Positions 8,507 through 18,288 of a DNA stretch of 64,000 nt are shown in pieces. The DNA comes from Emiliania huxleyi CCMP1516 (lineage: Eukaryota > Haptophyta > Isochrysidales > Noelaerhabdaceae): assembly GCF_000372725.1 (NCBI RefSeq), contig NW_005200941.1, forward strand, positions 191,438 to 255,437, written 5' to 3'. The notes beneath the pieces are model-generated. The model made no database searches, was not told the origin of the DNA, and saw nothing but the letters and a program-made list of their open reading frames with translations. Positions within the stretch are counted from its first letter, which is position 1. Every line of letters begins with the position of its first letter. The translations under genes were made by a program, and so were the position numbers.

Positions 8507-9921
8507 TCGGTTGCCTCGGAGAGCTGTCGAGCAGGCGGAGCTGCGAGGCTCGTCAAGTCGTCAAAAGAATTTCATCGGACGACGAGGCAGAGGAGAGCGA
8601 CGCGACAGAGGAAGAAGCGACAAGGGACAGCACGACGAGAAGGGGGAGACCGCGAGGTGGCACGAAGGTTGCAGCGAGAATCGGAGAGAGACTGCGAAGA
8701 GAGATATAGGAAGAGGCGGACGCCCAAGGGTTTTTATTTCTTTTTTCGCACGATTCACACAACAGGCAAAGCGCGGACGACGGCTTCTAAAGAATTTTAC
8801 AACAAAAGTGTCTCGCACACGCACGATTCACACAACACTTCAACAGGCAAAGCGCGGACGACGGCTTCTAATAGAAGCCGTCGTCCTCACAGAAGCCGTC
8901 AAAAGAATTTTGCAGGATAAATACATATCTGGCACCTCTTCTAAACATACACACACTGAGTGACTGTGACCGTGTGACACGCATGGGTGGACGCGGGACA
9001 GACCTTTCACAGGAAGGAAAAAGAAAACATCCGAGTCCAACGTTGTCGAAGCTCGGCGAGCCCGATCAGAGTCTCTCACCGCAGGTCCGGTGGCTAGTGC
9101 CATTTCACTGTGGCACAGCTCGCGTTACAAAACCTTGATTTGACCATTTGCGCCATTTTGTCCCTCTCGGTGCCTTCCAGAGGCAGCTGCGACCCCGCCA
9201 ACTGGACGGGGGCACTCGGCAGGTGGCGCGCAGCCTCCCCGTCCACTATCTCCGATCGCAGCTGCCTCTGTGCGTCCTGGGGAGGGACAAAATTGTCGCC
9301 GCCGGAGACGACTCGACGCCGCTGAGATCGGAGATCAAGCTCTGACAGGTCGCACGTCGCTCCTTTGACGCCGACGTGACTCACCCGTGCAGATCACATC
9401 AGGACACGGTCTCGACGCGCTCGGTACGACGCCTGCGACCCGTCTCGGGTCAGGTGGCACGACGCTCATCGCGCCTACCAGCGCTGCCGTACAGGTTGCC
9501 ACGACGAGGTCGAGCACGCTTCTATACGCTCGCCGAGCCTTTCTTTCCATCCAATTAGGCAGCCTGGGAACGGTGGCGGTCAGAGGCAAAGCCTACGAGG
9601 GGTGGTGGAACCACATGTCACGGCTACTGCCGGCTCGACCCCACGATAGCCTCCGAAGGCTGACTTTGCGGCACCATCATCGGACGATGTCGACGAGTTG
9701 GGTCGCTCTCGCGGTAGCCAGATGACCTCTCTTTCTAGGAGCATCGGCCATGGCCGCAGGGAGCGCGGGGGAGGGCGCTGGAAGCAACACGGAGCTCCGT
9801 TGGAGACGTTTTCAAGATTAGCGTGTCAGAGTGAAATGGCACTAGCCGGTGTGCTCCTGTGGCACTCCATTTGCATACTCGACATAAATAAATACAGCCA
9901 ACAATTTTCTACAGCTCCGGC
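8507..9921. other. Intergenic interval with palindromes
   Basis: Two direct copies of a segment reading GATTCACACAAC...GGCAAAGCGCGGACGACGGC lie at 8751-8790 and 8825-8870. At 8856-8886 GGACGACGGCTTCTA is followed, after one A, by its exact complement. AAAGAATTTTAC-type motifs occur at 8790 and 8900. A longer inverted repeat (arms near 9147-9204 and 9248-9301, about 70% alike by eye) has both ends reading as TTTTGTCCCTC. AT-rich ATAAATAAATA at 9885-9896 may hold the polyadenylation region of the next gene. No gene recognised. Confidence 0.5.
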
Positions 9922-10971
9922 CTATTCTACCTCGTCCTTCGCCGCTGCGTGACCACTCGTGGGGGGGCGCTTGAGCCACTCCCGGTTGGGCCCGGCGGCC
10001 GGCGGCACCGCGAGCGACTCGTTTGTCCACGCCCACACCTGCCACATGGCGCGGCCGAGGTCAGTGTAGGCCTCGCGGCCGTGCGCCGTCAGGAAGTTGT
10101 CCACCACCACACACTCGCCCTCCTCGAGCCGGAAGCGAGCCGCCTCGGCGGTCTCGGCGGCCACAGCGCGGAGAAAATGCATCACGGTCTGCATGTCGAA
10201 GTCCGGCCTCAGCGATGTCGGCAGCGGGCGCACGGGCGGCGCTTCCTCGGTCTCGAGAGCCGCCAGCAGGGCGTCGGCGTCGGAGAAGGAGGAGATTCGG
10301 ATCGCCGGCCTTTGGCCGGCGATAGGATTTGGAACGACGAACCGCTCGACGCGATCGGTCGGTGCTGGCGCCGCGTGTTCCGACTGCTGTGCCTGCGTGC
10401 GATCGGTGCTGTTGTCGCTGAGCCGGTCATAATCCGGCGGCAGTTGGATGCGTTGCACGATCGAGAGGCGATCGATGTGCTTCCGGTGCTCTGCAGGCAT
10501 GCGGCGGACGGCGGCGCGCAGGCTCGTGAGGAATGACTCACCACCCGGAGACGGCCTGCGCGCACAGAGCATAAAGAAGTCTGGCGCCTCGTACGGCTCA
10601 ACGCGATACTGCACGATGGTGTCAACGTGCGCAGGTCGCGCCTCCAGATTGGTGATCGGTGTGCCTCCTTTGAACCCAAAGTTGTTGGTGCCAACGTGCA
10701 CCGGCGCCTGAACTGCGAGCAACGCCTCACCAAACACATGAAAGGAAGCGTCCGAGACGCCCGCTGCGCTCATGTCAACGCCGGTGAGTATGGAGGCGCC
10801 TTGCTCCCGTGCGAGCTCAAAGGCCTTGCCGGGGTCGCTTGTGCGCTCCGGGAGGCCGGATGGTGCGAGAGAGCGAGGCTGCAGGCCCCTGCTCGGAACA
10901 GCCCGTTTGCTGCACACGACCAGCACGGCGACGACCGCCACGATGGAAGACGTCCAGCAAATGGGCCGCAT
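9922..10971 (-). CDS. TauD/TfdA-family Fe(II)/2-oxoglutarate dioxygenase
   Basis: A single-exon frame of 349 residues. The N-terminus has one hydrophobic segment (SSIVAVVAVLVVC, residues 9-21), likely a signal anchor. The facial triad is visible: His-Val-Asp in ARPAHVDTIVQYRVEP (about residues 112-114) and the distal His in DNFLTAHGREAYTDL (about residue 300), with the Arg that binds 2-oxoglutarate following in the same region. Family members oxidise small organic acids or amino-acid-derived substrates using oxygen and 2-oxoglutarate. The substrate cannot be told from sequence. Between the two motifs is a polar insertion rich in Gln, Ser and Pro (about residues 190-215). Confidence 0.85.
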   Translation of the reverse strand: MRPICWTSSIVAVVAVLVVCSKRAVPSRGLQPRSLAPSGLPERTSDPGKAFELAREQGASILTGVDMSAAGVSDASFHVFGEALLAVQAPVHVGTNNFGFKGGTPITNLEARPAHVDTIVQYRVEPYEAPDFFMLCARRPSPGGESFLTSLRAAVRRMPAEHRKHIDRLSIVQRIQLPPDYDRLSDNSTDRTQAQQSEHAAPAPTDRVERFVVPNPIAGQRPAIRISSFSDADALLAALETEEAPPVRPLPTSLRPDFDMQTVMHFLRAVAAETAEAARFRLEEGECVVVDNFLTAHGREAYTDLGRAMWQVWAWTNESLAVPPAAGPNREWLKRPPTSGHAAAKDEVE

Positions 10972-11747
10972 ACTCGTTGTCTCCGCGTCTAGTAGTCGCT
11001 AAAATGCTGGCCCCGTGGATTTGCCCGTGCTCAAGCCCATGTACCCCACCTCGCCGTGCTCAAGCCCATGCATGTACCCCCACTTCTCCAGGCCGGATAC
11101 TGTGCTGCGTCTGTTCACACTCTCGAGGTTCTCGAGGTGGATATCCTTTCGCCGCGTTGGGTAGCGAGGATTGGTGTAACCCGAGCCACGGAGGCGTGTT
11201 TTCTGGCGGCCGACCGTCAGTGCACGGAGTTGCCACTTCTCCGACTGCCCCGGCTAGTTCCCGAGGTCGTCGGGTGTGACCCCTTCGTCCCCCGAGACCT
11301 AGCGCGGGTGGGTTGGAGGGGGCTCGCCCCGTTCCTCCCCATCGGGCCGCATGAGCGGCCACGCCTCGCAGATTCGTTTTCGCGCCTGGGTCAGGCGCGC
11401 GGGGCATCCCCCGGGTCGCTCGACCAGCGATCCGAAGAGTGGCCGCTATGAGAAGGAAAGAGCGGGGCCCACGGGGTACGCCTCCGTCCGGCCCCCTCCG
11501 AGGGGGGAAGGGAATTGTGGGGTCCCCACGGGCGCCTCAGTTCGGCCCTCCCGAGGGGGGGAGGGGAGCAAGGGGGTGGGGGGGTTGGGGTGGTGGGGAG
11601 GGGTCTCGGTTTCGTGGGTCTAATACTTGCCTTTCGGGGAGGGGCCTCCGTACAAGCGAGGCAAGCTCAGCTCGACGTCTTCCCCTCCTCCCTCGAGGCA
11701 GCGAGTAGGCAGCGAGAGTGGGTATCGAGCGCCTAACTGTTCACACC
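10972..11747. other. Intergenic interval with a dispersed repeat and G-rich tract
   Basis: Bases 11148-11322 recur in inverted orientation at 60431-60613. Bases 11480-11610 are G-rich with runs of six or seven G. Two tandem copies of GTGCTCAAGCCCATG occur at 11027-11073. The frames over this stretch lack recognisable domains. Confidence 0.45.
11148..11322 (+). repeat. Dispersed repeat, inverted copy at 60431-60613
   Basis: The segment from GATATCCTTTCGCCGCGTTG to GACCTAGCGCGGGTGGGTTG matches the reverse complement of 60431-60613 almost base for base by eye. The two copies are 49 kb apart. The borders show no TIR or target duplication that I can define. Confidence 0.75.
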
Positions 11748-11948
11748 TCAGAAGAGCACGCCCGAGGAGGAGGCCGGTGCGGCGACGTACTGCTTGACCA
11801 TCTTGGCAAGCGCCGGCCACTTTGTCTCCTTGGCCTTCCACCACGCGAGCACGTCGAGCTCGAGGTCATCGGACTCCTCGGACTCCGCGAGGTACTGCTC
11901 GAGCTCATCGAGCACCGGGGTCGAATCGGCGGGCGCGACCTCCTTCAT
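11748..11948 (-). pseudogene. hAT transposase C-terminal dimerisation domain, decayed fragment
   Basis: The 66-residue frame contains PVLDELEQYLAESEESDDLE, then LDVLAWWKAKETKWPALAKM, then VAAPASSSGV. This is the order of the hAT dimerisation domain (D-ELxxYL, WW, FPxLAxxA, PASSSxxER). The last motif breaks off as SSSGVLF and a stop, losing the conserved Glu-Arg. No upstream transposase sequence is present, so this is a relic. A residual hAT source fits the short TIR elements seen elsewhere. Confidence 0.75.
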
Positions 11949-12441
11949 GATGCCGGTAAAGTTGAGCTGTGTGAATGCTGCGTGAAGAATATTTTTTCGG
12001 GCCTTTCACCACCCGGAAGATTTCTTCTTCACCACCCGCAAAAATCCGGCCGGTCGGCCACAGCCACACGACGGGACAACGGCAGGACCCCAGATACCAA
12101 CCAGATATCTGCCCAGATATCTGCTTGTAAAAAATCGCGGAAAAGAGCAACCCGCAGATACCTATCTGGCACCGTTTTTGCCTTATCTGCAGATAGTGAA
12201 AAGCACCTAGATACCGGTAAACCACAGCCTTGCGCCTGGGGAGCTGGACAGAGGTCGGAGAGCCGCGGGAGCGGGGAGGCGGATCAGGACCACAGGACTC
12301 AGGAGCACAGAAGGAAGGTGTGGGAAGTGAGGCACACGCACGAAGCTTGATCTTGTCCATTTCAGTAAACAAACTTGACGAGATCGGATACCGTATGAGA
12401 TGAGAGTCGAGAGCGTGCGTGAGCCGTGAGGTACTACAAAT
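11949..12441. other. Interval without a supported gene
   Basis: An AT-richer stretch (11985-12215) repeats the motif CAGATATCTG and CAGATACC several times (12105-12215), giving local inverted repeats. The open frames have no recognisable family. Confidence 0.4.
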
Positions 12442-14295
12442 CTAGACCAGACGCGGGACCATCCACATCATCACTGGCTCGCGGCAATACGGGCACTCTT
12501 GCATCAGCTCAGAGCATGGCCCGCAAGCGCACAAGTGTCCGCACGGGACCGCAGCATGCGACTTGACTCTCGCGAAACACACGATGCATGTGGTCTCGCC
12601 CCCCATCGTGGACTCGGGGGCAGCCGGCCGCCCCGTGTCGAGGCCGGCGTCCGCTAGTGAGACGGCAGCAAGCGGCTCAGTGACTGGCAGATGCTGCTCC
12701 GCCGCCTCTCCCGCCTCTGGCCCGATCAAGCGCTCGATCGCGCTGACCCGCTCCTCGAGGCCACCCTCGATCGCCGCGCCCAAGCTGGCCTCCAGCCGCT
12801 GGACACGCTGCATCAGGTCCCCGCCGCCGCCGGTCGACTCGCTGCTCACCGCCTCCTCGCACCGCGACACCTGACGCGCCAGCGCCTCCTCCTCCGCATC
12901 TCTCTCTGACCGGCGCAGCGCCTCTGCCAGCTCTGCAGCCTCGCGCAGCGCCGCCTGCTCCGCCGCACCCGCTAGCTCCGCCGCCTCCCGCTCCGCCCGC
13001 CTCGCAGCCTCTTGCTCAGCAGCCAGCTGCGCCGCCCTCTCCTCCTGTGCGCGAGCCTCTGCCGCAGCCTTCGCCCTCCGCTCCTCCTCGAGCTTGAAGG
13101 CAGGCGGCGCCTTCTTGGCCTTATTGTTCTTCTCCTTGGCCTCCTTCTTGGCTGCAGTTGCCTCCGCCGCCTTTGCGCGCCGCCTCGCCTTCTCCTCCTC
13201 CGCCCTCCTGTTGGCGGCCTCCTTCTCGCGCCGCTCCGCCTCCGCCTGAGCGGCTTTGCGCGCCGCCGCCGCCACCCGCTGCTCCGCAAGCTGCGCCTCC
13301 TCTGCTGCTCGCCTCTCCGCCTCCCTCGCCCGCAGCGTCTCCTCTGCTGCCGCTCGCTCAGCAGCCAGCTTCGCCTCCGCCTCCGCCGCAATCGCTCGCC
13401 TCTGCTCCTCGAGCGCCGCCCCATCCGCCGCCCGGCGCGCCTCGCGCGCCTCTCGCTCTGCTTCGCGCCGGCGCGCAGCCTGCTCGCGCTCTCGCGCCGC
13501 CACCGCCTCCTCCCGCTCGCGCTGCTCGCGCCGCCCCTTGGCCTCGAGCGCCTTCTCTGCCGCCTTCTTTGCCGCCTCCGCCTCCCTCAGTGCCGCTGCG
13601 TGCTCCGTGAGAGCGCGCACGCACCCGGCGTGGTCCGTTTCAGGAGCACTGGCGTCGTCAGTAGCCAGCTTGGCCGCGTCCTTGGCGTATTGCAGCGCGG
13701 ACTTGCCATCCGCAGAGCGTGCCTTTGTGTCTGCGCCCGCCTGCAGTAGACAGCGCACGACGGGGAGGTGGCCGTTGCCGGCGGCGCACATCAGTGCGTT
13801 CTCACCATCGTTGTCCTGCGCATTGATCTCCGCGCCGTGCCGTAGCAGCAAGTCGACCACCAGCTCGTGGCCGTTGAGGGCGGCGCGCGTCAGTGCGGTG
13901 CCACCGTCATTACATCGCATCTCTGCATCAGCGCCATGCCGCCGCAGCAGCTCGACCAAGCGAATGTGGCCTTGGGCGGCGGCCCACATCAGCGCGGTCC
14001 AGCCGCCGCTGTCCTGCTCGTTGGCCTCCGCGCCGTGCTGCAGCAGCACCTCGACCACCCGCTCGTGGCCTTCGAGGGCGGCGTCCATCAGCAGCGTTAC
14101 GCCAGTAGTCACCTCGCCATCCTCGCCCCGACGCTCGCGGGTGGCGTTCGCTCGCCCGCCACCCTCAAGCCACACACGCACCGCCACTTCGTCACCTCGA
14201 CAAACCGCCGCTACGTGGTCAGCCATCTCAGCCATCTCGCGCGAGAGCGGCGGCGAGGAGGGGCGGCACGGCGGGGTGTGGGGGCGCGTAGCCAT
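12442..14295 (-). CDS. Ankyrin repeat, coiled-coil, RING protein (putative E3 ubiquitin ligase)
   Basis: A single exon of 617 residues. Residues about 60-195 hold four to five ankyrin repeats (for example TALMWAAAQGHIRLVELLRR and GENALMCAAGNGHLPVVRCL). Residues about 225-480 form a long charged coiled coil rich in Ala, Glu and Arg. The last 50 residues are a RING finger of the XIAP/MIB type: CIVCF, then CGHLCACGPC, then CPYCREPV. RING domains of this type recruit E2 enzymes, and the ankyrin part probably selects a substrate; that role is inferred. The protein shares its C-terminal 75 residues (DTGRP..PEST..GGETTCIVCF) with the gene at 45793, so the two are paralogues. The Ala/Glu repeats make slippage likely. 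Confidence 0.88.
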   Translation of the reverse strand: MATRPHTPPCRPSSPPLSREMAEMADHVAAVCRGDEVAVRVWLEGGGRANATRERRGEDGEVTTGVTLLMDAALEGHERVVEVLLQHGAEANEQDSGGWTALMWAAAQGHIRLVELLRRHGADAEMRCNDGGTALTRAALNGHELVVDLLLRHGAEINAQDNDGENALMCAAGNGHLPVVRCLLQAGADTKARSADGKSALQYAKDAAKLATDDASAPETDHAGCVRALTEHAAALREAEAAKKAAEKALEAKGRREQREREEAVAAREREQAARRREAEREAREARRAADGAALEEQRRAIAAEAEAKLAAERAAAEETLRAREAERRAAEEAQLAEQRVAAAARKAAQAEAERREKEAANRRAEEEKARRRAKAAEATAAKKEAKEKNNKAKKAPPAFKLEEERRAKAAAEARAQEERAAQLAAEQEAARRAEREAAELAGAAEQAALREAAELAEALRRSERDAEEEALARQVSRCEEAVSSESTGGGGDLMQRVQRLEASLGAAIEGGLEERVSAIERLIGPEAGEAAEQHLPVTEPLAAVSLADAGLDTGRPAAPESTMGGETTCIVCFARVKSHAAVPCGHLCACGPCSELMQECPYCREPVMMWMVPRLV

Positions 14296-16108
14296 GTTTT
14301 TTGAGCTTAGCCTTCGATGTTATGAAACAACGCAAGGCGCATTTTATATATAAAAACGCAAGGCGCACATGGCATATCGCTCTCGGGCCCACAGACATCC
14401 CGCACACTCGCCGCACACCCGCCGCCCCCGCGCGCGCCCCGCCCCGGCCGGGAGAAAGGGGAGTGACAGTTTGGGACGGCAACAGAACGAGTATGTTGAG
14501 TCCTGGCTCAACAACGCAGAGAGAAATGAAAGCCGTCCGGCTCACAAGTCCGGCTCACGCGCCCCGACTGACCGATCTACCGCACTGATCACTTCCGCCC
14601 CCTCGCTCCCAACCCATCCACCTCGCCTCGGGCCGCGCCGCGCGATCTCGGGCGATCTCGCGCGATCTCGGGCGATCTCGGAGCTCCACGCCACGCCTCT
14701 CCACCCCGCCCCACCTCACCCACCGCCGCGCCGCGCTATCTCGGGCGATCTCGGAGCGTCGCTCGCGCGGCGTCACACCTGCTCAAAAAGGAAGGAGGTT
14801 GGAGGCAGGAGGTCACGCCCCATCCAGAGCGCCGTCGTCGCCGGGTTTTTGGCCCCCGGGTCGTCGCCCGACGGTTGCTGCGCGGGGCAGCAGACCGTCG
14901 GACGGCGCGACGACGCCCCGTCCGGCACGCTCCCCCCTCCACCCGGCTATTGCCGCACGAGCGCCCTCAGCGGCGGAATTTTTCCCTCGCGCTTCCTTGG
15001 GCCCCCGGCAACGCCGACGGACTTCCCGTCCCCCCACCTGCGCCGCAATCACCGCCGTGATTGTCGGCGCTGCGCCCCTTGGCGCCTGTGCATGTCCCGC
15101 GTGCCCGCCCGCCAAGGCTGGTGCCAAGGCCAACTCAACTGCCAAGGCTGGTGCCAGGGCCAAATCAACTGCCTGGCTGGTGCCAAGGCTCAAAGGCTCT
15201 CCTCTCTCTCTCTCCTCCCTCTCTCCCTCCCTCCCTCCCTCCCTCTCACCCCCCCCCTCTTCTCTCCTCTCCCCCTCCTCCTCTCTCCTCTCTCCTCCTC
15301 TCTACTCTCCTCTCCTCTCCTCTTCTCATCCTCTCCCCTCTCCTCCTCTCCTCTCTCCCCCCCTCTCCCCCAGCAGCTTCCTCGAGGCCGAACAGGTAGA
15401 TCCTCCCTGATCGCTAAGCTACCACAGGGGACGGCCAGGTAGTAGACGTCGTCCGCCGCCGCCTCCGCCGCCCGGTGCCTCCGCCCCGCTCAGCAAAAAA
15501 TCAGCATTATATCAGGAGGTGCCAAAGCCGCAGCATCTCCATGAGGTGAGCGTCGTGCGTTTTGCCGCCGCGTGCCGCCGCTGCGCCGGCTGGCTCCCGG
15601 TTCGAATCGTCCTTCGCGGAGCGAACGCGGCGACACGAGCGCACGTCGCGCGCGTGTGCGCCTGCGACAAGACGAGACGAGACGAGAAGAGAAGGAGAAG
15701 CAGACGGTTGATGTTTTTGCTGCCGCGGCCGCGCCGCGAGCTCGCGTCTGTTTTGGCGCCGACGACGCGACGCGCCCCGCTGCGTGAGATGGCGCCGCCG
15801 CGGAGTCGGCGCCGCGATCAACCGCGCGCCAGCGGCGAGCGGCGCAGCGCGGCCACCATGCGGCGCGACGTGCCCGCCGCTTTAGAATTTTTTTTCCAGC
15901 AGAGTTGCGTGAATTCTTTTTTACGATTCTCGAAGAGGAGCGATTTTTTTGAGTCAATGCCCGTTATTGTTACCGACCGTTACGCATCATCAACGGGCCC
16001 ACTCCCAGCTGCGGGCGGGGTACAGGCCGCGCCCGGTCACACACACGGCAATGCACCGCCGCACACAACTCTCAAAACAACACCGAAGAGAAGGCCCGCC
16101 GCCTAAAC
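14296..16108. repeat. Intergenic interval with CGATCTCG array and pyrimidine tract
   Basis: Bases 14640-14760 carry GGGCGATCTCGCGCGATCTC-type units. Bases 15120-15190 hold three GGCTGGTGCCA(A/G)GG units. From 15190 to 15372 the plus strand is almost pure C and T, which can form a triplex. AAGAATTTTTTTTCCAGC-like sequence occurs at 15885-15910. Stop-free frames across this stretch are compositional. No gene recognised. Confidence 0.5.
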
Positions 16109-16414
16109 ATGGGCTGCAAGGCGCGCGGGCAGCCCGGCCAACCCTTCGACCACAAGACCGGCCACGGCTACGTCAAGGCGCATCGCGGTTTCTACCACGA
16201 CGCGATCTTTGTCAAGCGCAACAACTTCAACCTGCTGCTCCACGAGACGTTCGGCGGCGGCTTCTCGCCCACCGCCGTTCTCAAGCTGCGCCGCCTCGCG
16301 CGCAAAGTCGCGCGCGGCAGCGTTGACCGCACGGCCTACTCGCCCAAGTACTCGCTCTCTTTTATGTCCCACCATGCAGAGCGCATCTCTCTCTCTCTGT
16401 TGTGCGAGGCGTGA
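16109..16414 (+). CDS. Small conserved protein of unknown function (101 residues)
   Basis: The ATG at 16109 opens MGCKARGQPGQPFDHKTGHG, then FYHDAIFVKRNNFNLLLHET, then VDRTAYSPKYSLSFMSHHAE. The composition is well mixed and basic, with conserved His and aromatic residues, and a degenerate relative at 3372-4500 preserves the order of motifs. The last residues (ISLSLLCEA) come from CTCTCTCTCTGT and could be read-through past a splice site. I do not recognise the family. Two copies in 13 kb suggests a multi-copy family in this genome. Confidence 0.6.
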   Translation: MGCKARGQPGQPFDHKTGHGYVKAHRGFYHDAIFVKRNNFNLLLHETFGGGFSPTAVLKLRRLARKVARGSVDRTAYSPKYSLSFMSHHAERISLSLLCEA

Positions 16415-16563
16415 ACCGCGCCATTCGCTCTCACCTGGCAACCCTGTCTGCACGTCTCGCGCGCGCGTGAACAGGGCTCCAGGCCCCAAATTACGTGTGA
16501 GTGTTAGAGTTGTTTGGTATTGCTAAAAATCTCTCTCTCAACTCTCCCCGCCGCACCGCTTCC

Positions 16564-16803
16564 ATGAGAAGCATCATTGCACTAGTGCTTCTCGCATGCG
16601 ACGTGGCTGCTTTGCCCACCCTCCCCGGCGCCAGCATTGACCAGAGGCCCGCGCGAGAGACCACATTCGCGCCGCTCCCGGGTCTCGCAGTCGCACCCAC
16701 CGACGAGCGGCTGCTAGGGGGGGATGCGATCCGGTCCCTCGATTCCCTCGCCTATAACCTGGTTTGTGGACCTCCCGCACCTTACCCTTACAGGCCACCA
16801 TAA
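16564..16803 (+). CDS. Short ORF with signal peptide, truncated at a TIR element
   Basis: The frame starts MRSIIALVLLACDVAALPTL, a clear signal peptide with a cleavage-like ALP, and continues ASIDQRPARETTFAPLPG. It reads to SLDSLAYN and then enters the 27 bp TIR at 16756. It could be the first exon of a secretory or plastid-targeted protein whose remainder was displaced, or the element may behave as an intron. The downstream exon is not identified. Confidence 0.4.
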   Translation: MRSIIALVLLACDVAALPTLPGASIDQRPARETTFAPLPGLAVAPTDERLLGGDAIRSLDSLAYNLVCGPPAPYPYRPP

Positions 16804-18067
16804 GGGACCCCGTTGTCCGTTTGACATCAGACTTTTTTTGAGTTGGAGGTAATAATTAAAAGGATTGCACTGTCCCAAAGAACTGATTCATTCATTTCAC
16901 CCTCACATAGTTACAATACCTCAAAGTTGAAAACCTCCAAAATAGGCCGTCAGGACTCTGTCAGGACTCCGTCAGGACTCTGTCAGGACTCTGTCAGGAC
17001 TCTGTCAGGACTCCGCCAGGACTCCGCCAGGACAACCACTGCCCCCCCGCTGTGAACAGAGCCCTTAGCTAGAGAGTAGGGAGGGGTGTACAGTCGAGTT
17101 ACTCCCGAGGGCAGGGACGGCCCTCCACTGAGGGAAAGGCCGCAACGGGGACGGTATGCTCACAACCCAGCCACGCAGCTCTTTGCTCGCGTACAGCCAA
17201 CGAGTTTGCTGGTCCACAGGCAGTCCAGGCCGTGAGCGTGGGCCGGTCGGGCCTGATCCTGCGGTGAGCACTGGAGGGCTATGCGGCTCGCTCCGTCAGC
17301 CGACTTGCGCCGTCGAGCGGTCGAGCGCTTCGGGTTGGACCCGCGGGAGGGTCCCTGCGCGGCTGACATGGCCAGCCAAGCCGTGTGCGCTGCCGTGGGT
17401 GCTGCCGTGGGTGCTGCTGTGGGCGCTGCCGTGGGCGCTGCCGTGGGCGCTGCCGTGGGCGCTGCCGTGGGCGCTGCCGTGGGCGCTGCCTCGGTCAGCA
17501 GTCAGTCAGCCGTCCGCGCTGCTCGGCGCTGGCTTGCTGGCCGCCGGTGGCAAACCAGGGGCGCGCGGGCCATGGACGTCGTGGCCGAGCTTTGCTGCCT
17601 TCTTGCACGTTGCCGGCTGTAACGTTGCCTGCACCATGGCCGCGCCTCTCTTGCTTGTGCGCTTTTCATGGTCGAGCCGAGTGGCGCGAGAGTGAGCGTG
17701 ATTTCTTTGTCTGTCAGGACTCTAAGTTTCTGTCAGGACTCTCAAGTTTCTGTCAGGACTCTCAAGTTTGCTTGTCAGGACTCTCAAGTTTGCGTCAGGA
17801 CTGCCCCATCAGGACGATTCCGCAGAGGGCGCGCACGGTCGAAAGGGGGGCTGGGCGTCTATCATTCACTGCTGGGGGGGAGGGGAAGGAGGGTTGCAGT
17901 GAAGGAAGGTGGAGGTCTCGTCGGAGGCACTTGTGAGCACTGTGAAGACCGTGCGCCGTCAGGACCCCGCCAGGACTCTGTCAGGACTCTGTCAGGACTC
18001 TGTCAGGACTCTGTCAGGACTCTGTCAGGACTGTCAGGACAGGTGCGGGAGGTCCACAAACCAGGTT
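16756..18067. mobile_element. 1.3 kb element with 27 bp perfect TIRs and GTCAGGACTCT arrays
   Basis: The first 27 bases (16756-16782, starting AACCTGGTTTGTGGACCTCC) are exactly repeated in reverse complement at 18041-18067. CTAT abuts both ends and may be the target duplication. Inside are arrays of the 11 bp unit GTCAGGACTCT: about eight copies at 16949-17034, scattered copies at 17715-17806 and about seven at 17959-18040. A 12 bp GCTGCCGTGGGC array lies at 17391-17490. Repeated motifs near both ends are typical binding sites for a transposase supplied in trans. No transposase is visible. Confidence 0.7.
17391..17490 (+). repeat. 12 bp tandem repeat GCTGCCGTGGGC
   Basis: About eight units encode a stop-free Ala-Val-Gly-Ala repeat within a 113-codon frame (17281-17622). 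The flanking frame has no recognisable domain, so I treat it as a satellite inside the TIR element and not as a gene. Confidence 0.75.
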
Positions 18068-18288
18068 CTATCCCCTCCGCTGCGTCGTCCCAGATTATAT
18101 CCTCATCCTCTGTGCGCGTTCGTCGCTCCCTTCCCTCGTCTCCACTGCGTCTCCAGATCGTTGTCGCCTCGCTGAGGAGAGGTCGTAGGTGCGATGCGAA
18201 AGTGGTAAGTGCTCCCCCTCTAGCTCTACAGCTCTAGCAAGAGAGAAGAGACCGACAATAAGAGTCGCTTGCCGCTCAATCTTTTTCT

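Noticed and set aside
12972-13749. Plus-strand and second-frame Leu/Arg-rich ORFs inside the first ankyrin-RING gene
   Set aside because: They are shadows of the Ala/Glu coiled coil on the minus strand, which carries the recognisable domains.
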